A stretch of DNA of 64,000 nt from Clostridiales bacterium (GTDB taxonomy: Bacteria > Bacillota > Clostridia > Christensenellales > Pumilibacteraceae). Position numbers and translations under genes: made by a program. The stretch lies in contig JAAVHP010000004.1 in NCBI GenBank assembly GCA_014799665.1, forward strand, positions 1-64,000, read 5' to 3'. Under the pieces are notes generated by a model. The model saw only the letters and a program-made list of their open reading frames with translations, did no database searches and had not been told where the DNA came from. This document shows positions 35,106 through 42,794 of this stretch, piece after piece; within the stretch, counting starts at the first letter, position 1, and each line of letters opens with the position of its first letter.

Positions 35106-35493
35106 GTTCGCTTATTAATTTGGCTAAACGCGTTAATTCTTTCGCGTATTTATTACTTATGCTGTCGGCGAGCGACGCGGCAAGGTCGTTCCCGTAGTCG
35201 TGGGTCGATTGGTTACGGCATTCGAGCATATCTAGCCAAACTTGTTCGCTCTGAATAATGCCTTCCTGATAGGCGAACCCAAATACGCCTTTGGGCGAGC
35301 CGATAGTCAGCATATAGCCCTGCTCGGTCATGTATTCGCGCAAGCTTTTCCACGCAAGCTCAAACGAGAACTCGAACCGCTTAATCAACGAGTCTTGGTA
35401 AAACTCGTTATCGGGTTGGCTGCGGTATACCGTATTGGCTTCGTTAAGGCGTTTGGTGGCTTTTACGAAGTTCACGTATTTAGGCGTTTTCAT
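35101..35493 (-). CDS. HepT-like HEPN toxin (nucleotidyltransferase substrate-binding family)
   Basis: 130 residues, a four-helix HEPN protein of the HI0074/HepT group. It contains RNQSTHDY (R93, H98, Y100), the RX4HXY motif of HepT RNases whose tyrosine is a target for AMPylation by the partner. The conserved helix FEFSFELAWKSLREYM is also typical. Its start overlaps the end of the nucleotidyltransferase gene by 14 nt. The pair is expected to work as a toxin-antitoxin module: HepT cleaves RNA, the partner silences it. Confidence 0.85.
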   Translation of the reverse strand: MKTPKYVNFVKATKRLNEANTVYRSQPDNEFYQDSLIKRFEFSFELAWKSLREYMTEQGYMLTIGSPKGVFGFAYQEGIIQSEQVWLDMLECRNQSTHDYGNDLAASLADSISNKYAKELTRLAKLISEQ

Positions 35494-35779
35494 AAATAGT
35501 TATACCGTCCTTTTCGATATTATCGGTGAAAGTCGATTGCGGTTGCTCTTGCATAAAAATCAAATCGACTTTGTGCAAAGTTGGTAATTCTTCGCTGCAA
35601 AAATATCTTAACAGCGTTTTATTACGTTGCGGTAGCTCGCCGTAAACGGCTACGTCGTAGTCGCTGCGTTCGCTGTTGTCGCCGCGCGCTCGCGACCCGA
35701 ATAATACCGCTTTGGTTATTTCGGGATACTTGGCGAACTCGGCTACCATATTCTTAATGACGTTATCCATCACTGTCAT
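35480..35779 (-). CDS. MntA-like nucleotidyltransferase antitoxin
   Basis: 99 residues, minimal nucleotidyltransferase fold with GSRARGDNSERSDYDVAVYG, giving the GS-x10-DxD motif. In known MntA-HepT pairs this enzyme adds AMP units to the toxin tyrosine and so neutralises it. The ATG at 35779 has AGGAG 11 nt upstream; a second ATG three codons on is also possible. First gene of a two-gene minus-strand operon. Confidence 0.87.
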   Translation of the reverse strand: MTVMDNVIKNMVAEFAKYPEITKAVLFGSRARGDNSERSDYDVAVYGELPQRNKTLLRYFCSEELPTLHKVDLIFMQEQPQSTFTDNIEKDGITIYENA

Positions 35780-35873
35780 TGTCGAACAAACTCCTATAAG
35801 TATTATATAGATTTATTATATTATTGTCAATTCATTACGTATATTTAAGCCCGATCATGGCGATAATTTCGGC

Positions 35874-36452
35874 ATGGTTACTTATTGTTTGGGTTCGGCG
35901 CGGCAAAAGCGCGCGTATTTCAAAAACACGGCGGACACGGCTGTGCTCGATAACGAAGAAGTTCTGTTCTGCGCGAGCGAGAACGGGCGCAATTATTTTG
36001 CGTACGGCGCGGTGCCGTTCGCGGTGTTTACCGCCGAGCAGTACGTTAAGTATAAGCTTGCGTTATGCGGTGCGGAAAAAACGGTCGAGGCGCTGTCCAT
36101 GCTTTCGATGCTGAACATACCGCACGATGTGCGGCTAGGTGCGATCGTTCCCGCGCAGCGTGCGTGTATCGATTATATTATTAAGAAAAGCGGCGGCTTG
36201 CTCAAAGAGCGTACCGTCGTCGACCTCGACGGGGTAAAGTGCACGCGTAAAAACCGCAAGGCGCTGAACGAGCTCATCGGGCTTTGCCCCGATCTTTTCG
36301 TTTGCGTTTGCGACAATAGGTTTTTGAAGTACGCGAAAAAGCCGTTTACAACGCTCGATTTCGGGAAAAGGCAAAAGTGCAGTCGTCCTAGGTTTTACGA
36401 GGCAAGACGGCTTGCGAAGATGATCAGTGCATATAAGATAGCGGTTATGTAG
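35874..36452 (+). CDS. hypothetical protein
   Basis: 192 residues. Not recognised. It begins with strand-rich sequence, then LSMLSMLNIPHDVRLGAIVPAQ, a hydrophobic VDLDGVKC strand, and a basic C-terminal third (KRQKCSRPRFYEARRLAKM). No signal peptide or membrane helix. No ribosome site before the ATG, so the true start may differ. Codon use resembles the neighbouring chromosomal genes, supporting a real gene. It stands alone before a repeat-rich gap. Confidence 0.5.
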   Translation: MVTYCLGSARQKRAYFKNTADTAVLDNEEVLFCASENGRNYFAYGAVPFAVFTAEQYVKYKLALCGAEKTVEALSMLSMLNIPHDVRLGAIVPAQRACIDYIIKKSGGLLKERTVVDLDGVKCTRKNRKALNELIGLCPDLFVCVCDNRFLKYAKKPFTTLDFGKRQKCSRPRFYEARRLAKMISAYKIAVM

Positions 36453-36454
36453 GG

Positions 36455-36697
36455 AATTAGGAATTAGTAATTAGTAATTAGGAATTAAAGGTGATATAGG
36501 ATTTACCACTGTGCGCGGGTTCCGCTGGATACCTCGACTGACGCTCGGTATGATGGTGTAAGAGCCGTGCTTGTTGTAACGATATTACCGAAAAGAAAAA
36601 CCCAACCACCATCATCCCGACCGAAGCGGAGGGATCTAGGCGAACCTCCGCAAGGTAGTAAACAAAAAACGACGGTATCATTTCTAATTCCTAATTA
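36455..36697. mobile_element. ~243-bp MITE-like element folding as one long imperfect hairpin
   Basis: Ends are AATTAGGAATTAG on the left and CTAATTCCTAATT on the right. Inside, 36523-36558 and 36607-36642 are inverted copies sharing the end TATGATGGTG / CACCATCATC, and the sequences between these and the ends also mirror each other (GTGCGCGGGTTC against GAACCTCCGCAAG). No coding capacity. Pattern fits a miniature inverted-repeat element. Confidence 0.6.
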
Positions 36698-36738
36698 GTT
36701 TACCCCCCTAACCCCTGATTTCCACTCTAAGGGCTTTT

Positions 36739-36769
36739 AACGTCGGTCAGTGCAACCGGCGTTTTTTAT
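36739..36769 (+). terminator. terminator upstream of gyrB
   Basis: AACGTCGGT pairs with ACCGGCGTT around CAGTGCA, then TTTTTATC. It isolates gyrB from upstream transcription. Confidence 0.75.
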
Positions 36770-36860
36770 CTTGCGTGGCAAATAACGGCAATTGACGGCA
36801 AATTAAGGCATATTCGAAAAAATAAAGTTGTCAAACCCGCCTAAAAAGCGGTCAAAACCA

Positions 36861-36889
36861 TTGCAAAAAAATACGGGGTGTGCTATAAT
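36861..36889 (+). promoter_or_regulatory. sigma-A promoter of gyrB
   Basis: TTGCAA (36861-36866), 17-bp spacer, TATAAT (36884-36889), about 50 bp before the gyrB ATG. Confidence 0.8.
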
Positions 36890-36940
36890 ATTCATACTAC
36901 GGATAAATAGCTTATTTATTCGATTTTCGGAGTAAAAGTT

Positions 36941-38854
36941 ATGGCAAGAAAGACTGACAACGGCAATTACAATGCGAGTTCTATTCAGGTTCTGGAAGGG
37001 CTTGAACCCGTTCGCAAACGCCCCGGTATGTATATCGGTTCGACGGACGAGCACGGTCTGCACCACCTCATTACCGAGGTCGTAGACAACTCGGTCGACG
37101 AAGCGCTCGCGGGCTACTGCGACAGGATCTTGGTCGAGATCACGCGCGACGGCGCGGTCGCGGTCACCGACAACGGGCGCGGCATTCCCGTAGAGATCCA
37201 CCCCAAAGAAAAGGTGTCGACCGTCGAGGTCGTTCTTACCAAGCTCCACGCAGGCGGCAAGTTCGGCGGCGGGGGATATAAGGTGTCGGGCGGTCTGCAC
37301 GGCGTCGGTGTTTCGTGTGTAAACGCGCTGTCCGAATGGCTAGACGTCGAGGTGTACAAGAACGGCAAGATCTACCGTCAGCGCTATAACCGCGGCGTGC
37401 CCATGAAGCCGCTTGCCGAAGTGGGCAAGACCGACAAGACGGGCACGAAGATAACGTTCTTCCCCGATACCGAGATTTTCGAAACGGTCGATTTCGTGTA
37501 CGATACCGTGCGCACGCGTTTGCGCGAGGTCGCGTATCTTAACAAGGGCTTGGAGATTGAGCTCGTGGATAACCGCAAGGGCAGAGAAGCGCGCGACGTG
37601 TTCCGCTTCGACGGCGGTATCAAGGATTTCGTCGAGTACCTTAACCGCAACAAGAACACCATGTTCTCAGAGGTCATTTACGGCGAAAAGACTTTCAAGG
37701 ACAGCGAGGTCGAGTACGCTATCCAGTACAACGACGGATACAGCGAGCTCATCTATACCTACGCAAATAATATTAACACCGAGGAAGGCGGCACGCACCT
37801 TGTAGGCTTTAAGAACGCGCTCACCAAGGTCATCAACGACTACGCGCACGAGCAGAAGCTGATCAAGGACGACGAGAAGCTTGCGGGCGAGGACGTTCGC
37901 GAGGGCATTACCGCCGTCGTTTCGGTCAAGCTTACCGAGCCGCAGTTCGAGGGTCAGACCAAGACCAAGCTCGGCAACTCGGGTATGCGGTTGCAGGTCG
38001 AAAAAGCGGTAACCGACGCGTTCGGCACGTACCTCGAAGAAAACCCGAAAGAAGCGAAAGACCTCGTCATGAAGACGATCACCGCGCAGCGAGCACGCGA
38101 TGCGGCGCGTAACGCCAGAGAGCTCACTCGCCGCAAGGGCGTGTTCGAAACTGCTTCGCTCCCCGGCAAGCTCAGCGACTGCACCAACCGCGATCCCGAG
38201 CACTGCGAGATATTCATAGTCGAGGGCGACAGCGCAGGCGGCACGGCTAAACAGGGTCGCGACCGCAGATTCCAGGCGATACTTCCGCTCCGCGGCAAGA
38301 TCCTCAACGTGGAAAAGGCAAGGCTCAATCACGTTCTGGAAAACGCCGAGATCAAGGCGATGATAACGGCGTTCGGCTGCGGCATCGGCGACGAGTTCGA
38401 CGAGAGCAAGCTGCGCTACGACAAGATAATATGTATGACCGACGCGGACGTAGACGGCAGTCATATTCGTATACTTCTCCTCACGTTCTTCTTCCGGTTC
38501 ATGCGCCCGCTTATCGAGCGCGGGCACGTATACGCCGCGCTTCCGCCGCTGTACAAGGTGGCTAAGGGCAAGAAGGAAATCTACTGCTTCGACGAGAAGG
38601 AGCGCGACGAGGCGCTCGACCAGCTCGGCAGGAAAGGCTGCGAGCTTCAACGCTATAAAGGTCTCGGCGAAATGAACGCCGAGCAGCTGTGGGAAACGAC
38701 CATGAGCCCCGAGCACCGCGCGCTCAAACGTATTACCATGGAAGACGCGTTCGAGGCGGACGAGATATTCAGCGTGCTTATGGGCGATATGCCCGAGCTT
38801 AGGCGGCAGTTTATTGAGGAGAACGCTAAATTAGTAACGGACTTGGATATTTAA
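36941..38854 (+). CDS. gyrB: DNA gyrase subunit B
   Basis: 637 residues, the normal length without the enterobacterial insertion. GHKL ATPase: EVVDNSVDEA, DNGRGIPV, GKFGGGGYKVSGGLHGVG. Transducer with QTKTKLGNS. Toprim: IVEGDSAGG, LPLRGKILNV, DADVDGSHI. C-terminal signature QRYKGLGEMNAEQLW. Forms A2B2 gyrase with GyrA, using ATP to introduce negative supercoils. Start preceded by GGAGTAAAAGTT. Its stop codon lies in the outer stem of the hairpin repeat at 38850. Confidence 0.98.
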   Translation: MARKTDNGNYNASSIQVLEGLEPVRKRPGMYIGSTDEHGLHHLITEVVDNSVDEALAGYCDRILVEITRDGAVAVTDNGRGIPVEIHPKEKVSTVEVVLTKLHAGGKFGGGGYKVSGGLHGVGVSCVNALSEWLDVEVYKNGKIYRQRYNRGVPMKPLAEVGKTDKTGTKITFFPDTEIFETVDFVYDTVRTRLREVAYLNKGLEIELVDNRKGREARDVFRFDGGIKDFVEYLNRNKNTMFSEVIYGEKTFKDSEVEYAIQYNDGYSELIYTYANNINTEEGGTHLVGFKNALTKVINDYAHEQKLIKDDEKLAGEDVREGITAVVSVKLTEPQFEGQTKTKLGNSGMRLQVEKAVTDAFGTYLEENPKEAKDLVMKTITAQRARDAARNARELTRRKGVFETASLPGKLSDCTNRDPEHCEIFIVEGDSAGGTAKQGRDRRFQAILPLRGKILNVEKARLNHVLENAEIKAMITAFGCGIGDEFDESKLRYDKIICMTDADVDGSHIRILLLTFFFRFMRPLIERGHVYAALPPLYKVAKGKKEIYCFDEKERDEALDQLGRKGCELQRYKGLGEMNAEQLWETTMSPEHRALKRITMEDAFEADEIFSVLMGDMPELRRQFIEENAKLVTDLDI

Positions 38855-38977
38855 CCTCGTATTCATCGGCGGATACGGGCTACGCTTGGCTCGGCGGCTT
38901 GGTCATGTACGTCTATGTACACTCCCGTCGCCGCCTCACCAACTGTTGCCCGTCTGCGCCGCGACTCCGAGGTTAAA
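38850..38977. repeat. covarying long hairpin repeat, copy 2
   Basis: Outer stem TTTAACCTCG (38850-38859, including the gyrB TAA stop) with CGAGGTTAAA (38968-38977). Core shared with the copy at 29278. Inner stems ACGGGC / GCCCGT and GTAC / GTAC differ from copy 1 in a paired fashion. Confidence 0.8.
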
Positions 38978-39189
38978 AATACGTTCTTTATAAGCTAAAC
39001 ACCATCAACAAAAAACTTAAAGTTCTCTTGCTTACTTCTTTTTCAAAATGCGTAGATAAAGTATTTGGGCATAGACTTGTAAAAGAAAAGTAAAGCAAAA
39101 GAAACCATCAACAAATAACTTAAAGTTTTCTTGCTTACTTCTTTTCCAAAAGAAGTAAGAGAAAAACCCTAATTAACATAGAGGTAATC
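38855..39189. other. repeat-packed gyrB-gyrA spacer
   Basis: 335 bp made of the hairpin repeat (to 38977) and two AACTTAAAGTT..CTTGCTTACTTCTTTT repeats, the first decayed (39001-39050), the second intact with its palindrome (39103-39162). No recognisable promoter for gyrA. Confidence 0.75.
39001..39162. repeat. duplicated AGAAGTAA palindromic repeat
   Basis: Both copies begin ACCATCAACAAA-AACTTAAAGTT and continue CTTGCTTACTTCTTTT. The first loses its right arm; the second has AAAAGAAGTAAG. A tandem duplication followed by decay of one copy is the simplest reading. Confidence 0.7.
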
Positions 39190-41727
39190 ATGGCAAAGAA
39201 AATACGTTCCGACAAGGGCGGAAGCTCTTCCGGCAAGGAATATATCGATAATACCAAGATAATCGACACGCACGTTGTCGACGAGATGAAGCAATGCTTT
39301 ATCGCGTACGCAATGGCGGTCAACGTGTCGCGTGCCATTCCCGACGTTCGCGACGGTCTTAAACCCGTTCACCGTCGTATACTTTACGCCATGGGCGAGC
39401 TCAGCCTGTGGTCGGACAAGCCCTACCGCAAGTGCGCGCGTGTAGTCGGTGACGTTCTCGGTAAGTACCACCCGCACGGCGACTCGTCGGTGTACGACGC
39501 GCTCGTTCGGTTCGCGCAGGACTTCTCCATGCGTTTCCCGCTCGTTGACGGACACGGTAACTTCGGCTCGGTCGACGGCGATCCGCCCGCGGCTATGCGT
39601 TACACCGAGGCAAGGCTTGCCAAGATCTCGGCGGAAATGCTTCGGGATATTGACAAGGAAACCATCGACTGGACTAACAACTTCGACGACTCGCTGCAAG
39701 AGCCGTCGGTGTTGCCCGCACGCTTCCCCAATCTTTTGGTCAACGGCTCGGACGGTATTGCGGTCGGTATGGCAACGGCTATCCCGCCGCACAACCTCGG
39801 CGAGGTCATAAACGCTATCGACGCGCTTATCGACAACCCCGAAATCACGATCGACGAGCTGTGCAGGTACGTACCCGCTCCCGACTATCCGACGGGCGCG
39901 CTCATACTCGGCAGATCGAATATCAAGCGCGCGTACAAAACGGGTAAGGGCGGCGTCGTCATTCGCGCCAAGACCGATATCGAGGAATACCCGGTGCGCG
40001 AGGGCAGCGACCTTATGCGTCAGCGCATAGTCGTTACCGAGCTGCCGTACCAGGTCAATAAGGAAAAGCTTATCGTCCAGATCGCCGACCTCGTCAAGGA
40101 CAAGCGTATTGAGGGCATTGCCGATATCAAGGAAGAATCCGACCGCCAGGGTATGCGTATCGTTATCGAGGTCAAGCGCGACGCGCAGGCTCAGGTCGTT
40201 CTCAACACACTGTTCAAGCACACGAACCTTCAAGTCTCGCAGGGCATAACGTTCCTCGCGCTCGCCGACGGCGAGCCGAAGATCCTCAACCTCAAAGAGA
40301 TGCTCGAATACTACTTGAAGCATCAGGAAGAGGTCATCGTTCGCCGCACCAAGCACGACCTTGCGGCGGCACAGGCGCGCGAGCATATTGTCGAGGGCTT
40401 GGTCAAGGCGCAGGCGAATATCGATCGCGTTATCAAGATAATCAAGCAGAGCCGCGACAACGTCGAGGCGGCTGAGAAGCTAATGGCGGAGTTCTACCTG
40501 TCCGATAAGCAGGCGAACGCCATACTCGAAATGAAGCTGCGTAGGCTCACCAGCCTCGAAATCGACGCGCTCCAAGCCGAGCTTGTCGAGCTTCAAGAGA
40601 AGATCGCGGACTTCAAGAACATCCTTTCTAACCCCAAGCGCGTTACCGATATCATCCGCACCGAGCTCAACGAGATCAAGGAGCAGTACGACAATCCGCG
40701 CCGCAGCGAGCTCGTTATCGACTACGACGAGATCGATATCGGCGATCTTATAGATAAAGAAGACGTCGTCATTTCCATGACGCACTACGGCTATATCAAG
40801 CGTTTGCCTACGACCGAGTACAAGGCGCAGCACCGCGGCGGCAAGGGCGTCACGGCGCACAAGCCCAAGGAAGAAGACTTCGTCGAGAAAATGTTCGTTA
40901 CGAACACGCACGACACGCTGTTGTACTTCACGAACTTCGGGCGTGTGTATGCGGACAAGGCGTACGCCGTACCCGAAGCCGAACGCACCGCGCGCGGCAG
41001 AGCGATAGTCAATCTTTTACAGCTCAACGAGGGCGAAAAAGTCAGTGCGGTCATTCCCATCAAGGAAGACGAGTACAAGGGCAATCTCGTAATGGCGACC
41101 AAGCGCGGCATGATCAAAAAGACAGCGCTCACCGAGTTCAAGCTTATCCGCAAGGTCGGCAAGGTCGCTATCAAGCTCAACGAGGGCGACGAGCTGATTT
41201 CCGTTCAGCAGTCGGGCGGTATCGACGAGATACTAATCGCGTCGCAGAGCGGCAAGTGCATTCGCTTCTCCGAGGAGAACGTCAGGCTCATGGGTCGTGA
41301 CACGCAGGGCGTGCGCGCTATGCGCTTGGACGAGGACGATAACGTCGTCGATATGACGATCGTCGCGCCCGATTGCGACGTGCTTACCGTCAGTGAGAAC
41401 GGGTTCGGCAAGCGTACCGATATCGAGGAGTTCAGACTGCAATCGCGTGCAGGCAAGGGCATTAAGGCGGGTAACTTTAACGACAAGACCGGACGGCTTG
41501 TCAATCTCAAACTCGTCAACCCCGAGGACGACGTCATGGTCATTTCCGATAACGGCACGATCATTCGTATGCTCGTTAAGGAGATCTCCAAGATCGGGCG
41601 TGGCTCGCAGGGCGTGCGCATGATGCGCGTCAAGAACCAGGGCACCGTTGTGTGCGTGGCGACCGCGCCGCACCAGGAAGTTATCGAGGATAACGGCGAA
41701 GCGCCCGAGGGCGGCAGCGAAGAATAG
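39190..41727 (+). CDS. gyrA: DNA gyrase subunit A
   Basis: 845 residues. The breakage-reunion domain has PDVRDGLKPVHRRILY, HPHGDSSVYDALVR and AAMRYTEAR with catalytic Y138. The quinolone-determining positions keep the serine of GDS and the aspartate of VYD, the unmodified state. The C-terminal pinwheel carries the GyrA-box-like QHRGGKGV, which separates GyrA from ParC, and repeated 'R.M..' blades. The tail is short and acidic. A GAGGTAATC site precedes the ATG. Confidence 0.98.
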   Translation: MAKKIRSDKGGSSSGKEYIDNTKIIDTHVVDEMKQCFIAYAMAVNVSRAIPDVRDGLKPVHRRILYAMGELSLWSDKPYRKCARVVGDVLGKYHPHGDSSVYDALVRFAQDFSMRFPLVDGHGNFGSVDGDPPAAMRYTEARLAKISAEMLRDIDKETIDWTNNFDDSLQEPSVLPARFPNLLVNGSDGIAVGMATAIPPHNLGEVINAIDALIDNPEITIDELCRYVPAPDYPTGALILGRSNIKRAYKTGKGGVVIRAKTDIEEYPVREGSDLMRQRIVVTELPYQVNKEKLIVQIADLVKDKRIEGIADIKEESDRQGMRIVIEVKRDAQAQVVLNTLFKHTNLQVSQGITFLALADGEPKILNLKEMLEYYLKHQEEVIVRRTKHDLAAAQAREHIVEGLVKAQANIDRVIKIIKQSRDNVEAAEKLMAEFYLSDKQANAILEMKLRRLTSLEIDALQAELVELQEKIADFKNILSNPKRVTDIIRTELNEIKEQYDNPRRSELVIDYDEIDIGDLIDKEDVVISMTHYGYIKRLPTTEYKAQHRGGKGVTAHKPKEEDFVEKMFVTNTHDTLLYFTNFGRVYADKAYAVPEAERTARGRAIVNLLQLNEGEKVSAVIPIKEDEYKGNLVMATKRGMIKKTALTEFKLIRKVGKVAIKLNEGDELISVQQSGGIDEILIASQSGKCIRFSEENVRLMGRDTQGVRAMRLDEDDNVVDMTIVAPDCDVLTVSENGFGKRTDIEEFRLQSRAGKGIKAGNFNDKTGRLVNLKLVNPEDDVMVISDNGTIIRMLVKEISKIGRGSQGVRMMRVKNQGTVVCVATAPHQEVIEDNGEAPEGGSEE

Positions 41728-41734
41728 TTTTTTT

Positions 41735-41776
41735 CGTTACTTCTTTGAAAAGAAGTAACCAAGAAACTTTTGCGTT
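41735..41776. repeat. AGAAGTAA palindromic repeat, inverted copy
   Basis: GTTACTTCTTTGAAAAGAAGTAAC followed by CAAGAAACTTTTGCGTT, the reverse complement of the family layout, immediately after the gyrA stop. Confidence 0.75.
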
Positions 41777-41783
41777 AAATAAT

Positions 41784-41816
41784 TAAAGAGTGGTTTGACC
41801 GAACCACTCTTTTTTG
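41784..41816 (+). terminator. gyrA terminator
   Basis: AAAGAGTGGTT pairs with AACCACTCTTT around TGACCG, followed by a T-run. Confidence 0.88.
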
Positions 41817-41840
41817 TGCCGAAAACTAAAACGAACGACA

Positions 41841-41880
41841 GCCTTCCCTAAATGGGGAAGGTGCCCGAAGGGCATCGGGC
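41841..41880. repeat. CCTTCCCC double-hairpin repeat, inverted copy
   Basis: GCCTTCCCtaaaTGGGGAAGG then GCCCGAAGGGC: the same two hairpins as at 24706 and 47910 in opposite order, just past the end of the minus-strand regulator gene. Confidence 0.65.
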
Positions 41881-41889
41881 ACTTTTAAT

Positions 41890-42102
41890 TTATCCGTTAT
41901 TATTCGTATCTCTACCAATAAGCTCGTCAAGCGTTATACCGTAGTAATCGGCTAATACGATTAATGACGATATGCTTGGCTCAACCTCGTTATTTTCCCA
42001 CCTGCTAATGTTTTGTTGTGAGATACCAATAAGCTTAGCCAATTCTCGTTGGCTTAAATTTGCTTTTTGTCTATGATATTTAAGTTCTTCGCCGATGTTC
42101 AT
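41890..42102 (-). CDS. XRE-family regulator
   Basis: 70 residues from the ATG at 42102, preceded by GGTGAT; a longer frame start 29 codons upstream would run across the operator sites and is less likely. One Cro/C1 helix-turn-helix: YHRQKANLSQRELAKLIGIS, QQNISRWENNEVEPSISSLI, then YYGITLDELIG. Divergent from two small Cys-rich genes, with repeated ACACAAA boxes between them, so it probably represses itself and them. Confidence 0.88.
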   Translation of the reverse strand: MNIGEELKYHRQKANLSQRELAKLIGISQQNISRWENNEVEPSISSLIVLADYYGITLDELIGRDTNNNG

Positions 42103-42133
42103 TTTATCACCATATATCACTATAAAAATTTTA

Positions 42134-42199
42134 ACACAAATTTGTGTGATTTGCTTGACTGACACAAAATTGCGTAGTATAATATACACAAATATGTGT
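42134..42199. promoter_or_regulatory. triple operator-like boxes in the divergent XRE region
   Basis: A perfect palindrome ACACAAATTTGTGT (42134-42147), a half-site-like ACACAAAATTGCGT (42162-42175) and a near palindrome ACACAAATATGTGT (42186-42199). Their starts are 28 and 24 bp apart. The first two flank the -35 and the third overlaps the start of transcription of the rightward promoter. Confidence 0.75.
42155..42183 (+). promoter_or_regulatory. sigma-A promoter of the Cys-rich gene pair
   Basis: TTGACT (42155-42160), 17-bp spacer, TATAAT (42178-42183), embedded among the ACACAAA boxes. Confidence 0.8.
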
Positions 42200-42213
42200 T
42201 AAGTGGGACAAAT

Positions 42214-42486
42214 ATGTTAGATGAACAAAACCCTTGTTATAGGTGTAAAAATCTCGACAGGTTTTATACAAGGGGAGTAAAACAATTTAACAAAACAAAA
42301 GTCGGTTGGTGCTGTAAAAAAGAAGAGATAGTTAATGTTCACGATAGCTGTGATAAATACGAGCTACGGAAACCGTGTAAAAGAATAAGCAAGTCGATTA
42401 AGTTTTGCTTGAATGACTTGCTTACGGATATATCGGGGATACGGGAAATTATAGAGGACGAGCGGCGTGAAAACGAAGAAGTGTAA
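42214..42486 (+). CDS. small Cys-rich protein A
   Basis: 90 residues from the ATG at 42214; an in-frame GTG six codons earlier overlaps the third operator box and is less likely. Cysteines at 8, 11, 33, 34, 46 and 55 suggest a zinc-binding fold (C-x2-C ... W-C-C ... H-D-S-C). The C-terminal 30 residues are helical and acidic. Unrecognised family. The next gene overlaps it by 20 nt and shows the same cysteine spacing style. Confidence 0.7.
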   Translation: MLDEQNPCYRCKNLDRFYTRGVKQFNKTKVGWCCKKEEIVNVHDSCDKYELRKPCKRISKSIKFCLNDLLTDISGIREIIEDERRENEEV

Positions 42487-42703
42487 AGACTGCAATTTTT
42501 GTAAGTGCGTTTACCGAAAAGCAGGGTACTCGTTTTGGCGACGGTATTCGCATTATTGTACATATTACGATAAATTGGTCAAGCTTGACTACGACTGCGT
42601 GCATTTTAAAACAAGAAAAACCGAAGTCGATTTGTCGCAGTATCGATTTGACGGAGTGGAAGAAGATATAAAAAAGCTCTGCAAATATTTAGCAGATCTG
42701 TAA
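42467..42703 (+). CDS. small Cys-rich protein B
   Basis: 78 residues. Cysteines at 6, 9, 12, 14, 31 and 44: C-x2-C-x2-C-x-C at the start, then Y-C-T-x9-D-x-D-C-V-H-F. It resembles the upstream protein in layout and may be a diverged tandem copy. The 20-nt overlap, in another reading frame, implies coupled translation. Unrecognised; similar tiny Cys-rich proteins occur in phages and integrative elements. Confidence 0.7.
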   Translation: MKTKKCKDCNFCKCVYRKAGYSFWRRYSHYCTYYDKLVKLDYDCVHFKTRKTEVDLSQYRFDGVEEDIKKLCKYLADL

Positions 42704-42742
42704 GAGCGGAATTAGTTTTTTGCATAAATCGTCTTTATGTGC

Positions 42743-42773
42743 TTGACGGCTGTGTAGGTGAATGTGCTATACT
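42743..42773 (+). promoter_or_regulatory. probable promoter of the lipoprotein gene
   Basis: TTGACG (42743-42748) and TATACT (42768-42773) with a 19-bp spacer, slightly long, 22 bp before the ATG. Confidence 0.5.
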
Positions 42774-42794
42774 GTTAAAAACAAAGGAGCGATC

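Larger units (their letters stand above)
36453..36940. other. non-coding gap before gyrB
   Basis: Contains the long inverted-repeat element at 36455-36697, a terminator at 36739, an ATTGACGGCAAATTAAGGC stretch of unknown role, and the gyrB promoter at 36861. No gene; a 67-codon minus-strand frame lies inside the element and is a by-product. Confidence 0.7.

Noticed and set aside
35824..36114. 96-codon plus-strand frame overlapping the start of the hypothetical gene at 35874
   Set aside because: Arg/Ser/Thr-rich shadow composition; the overlapping frame is longer and has better codon use.
37667..40386. long antisense frames over gyrB and gyrA
   Set aside because: Shadows of two unmistakable housekeeping genes.
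36861..41727. possible replication origin near gyrB/gyrA
   Set aside because: No dnaA, dnaN or recF genes, no DnaA-box cluster and no AT-rich unwinding region was seen; ParA is 8 kb away without ParB.
41890..42703. prophage or integrative element
   Set aside because: Regulator and small Cys-rich genes look phage-like, but no integrase, structural, lysis or conjugation genes are present.
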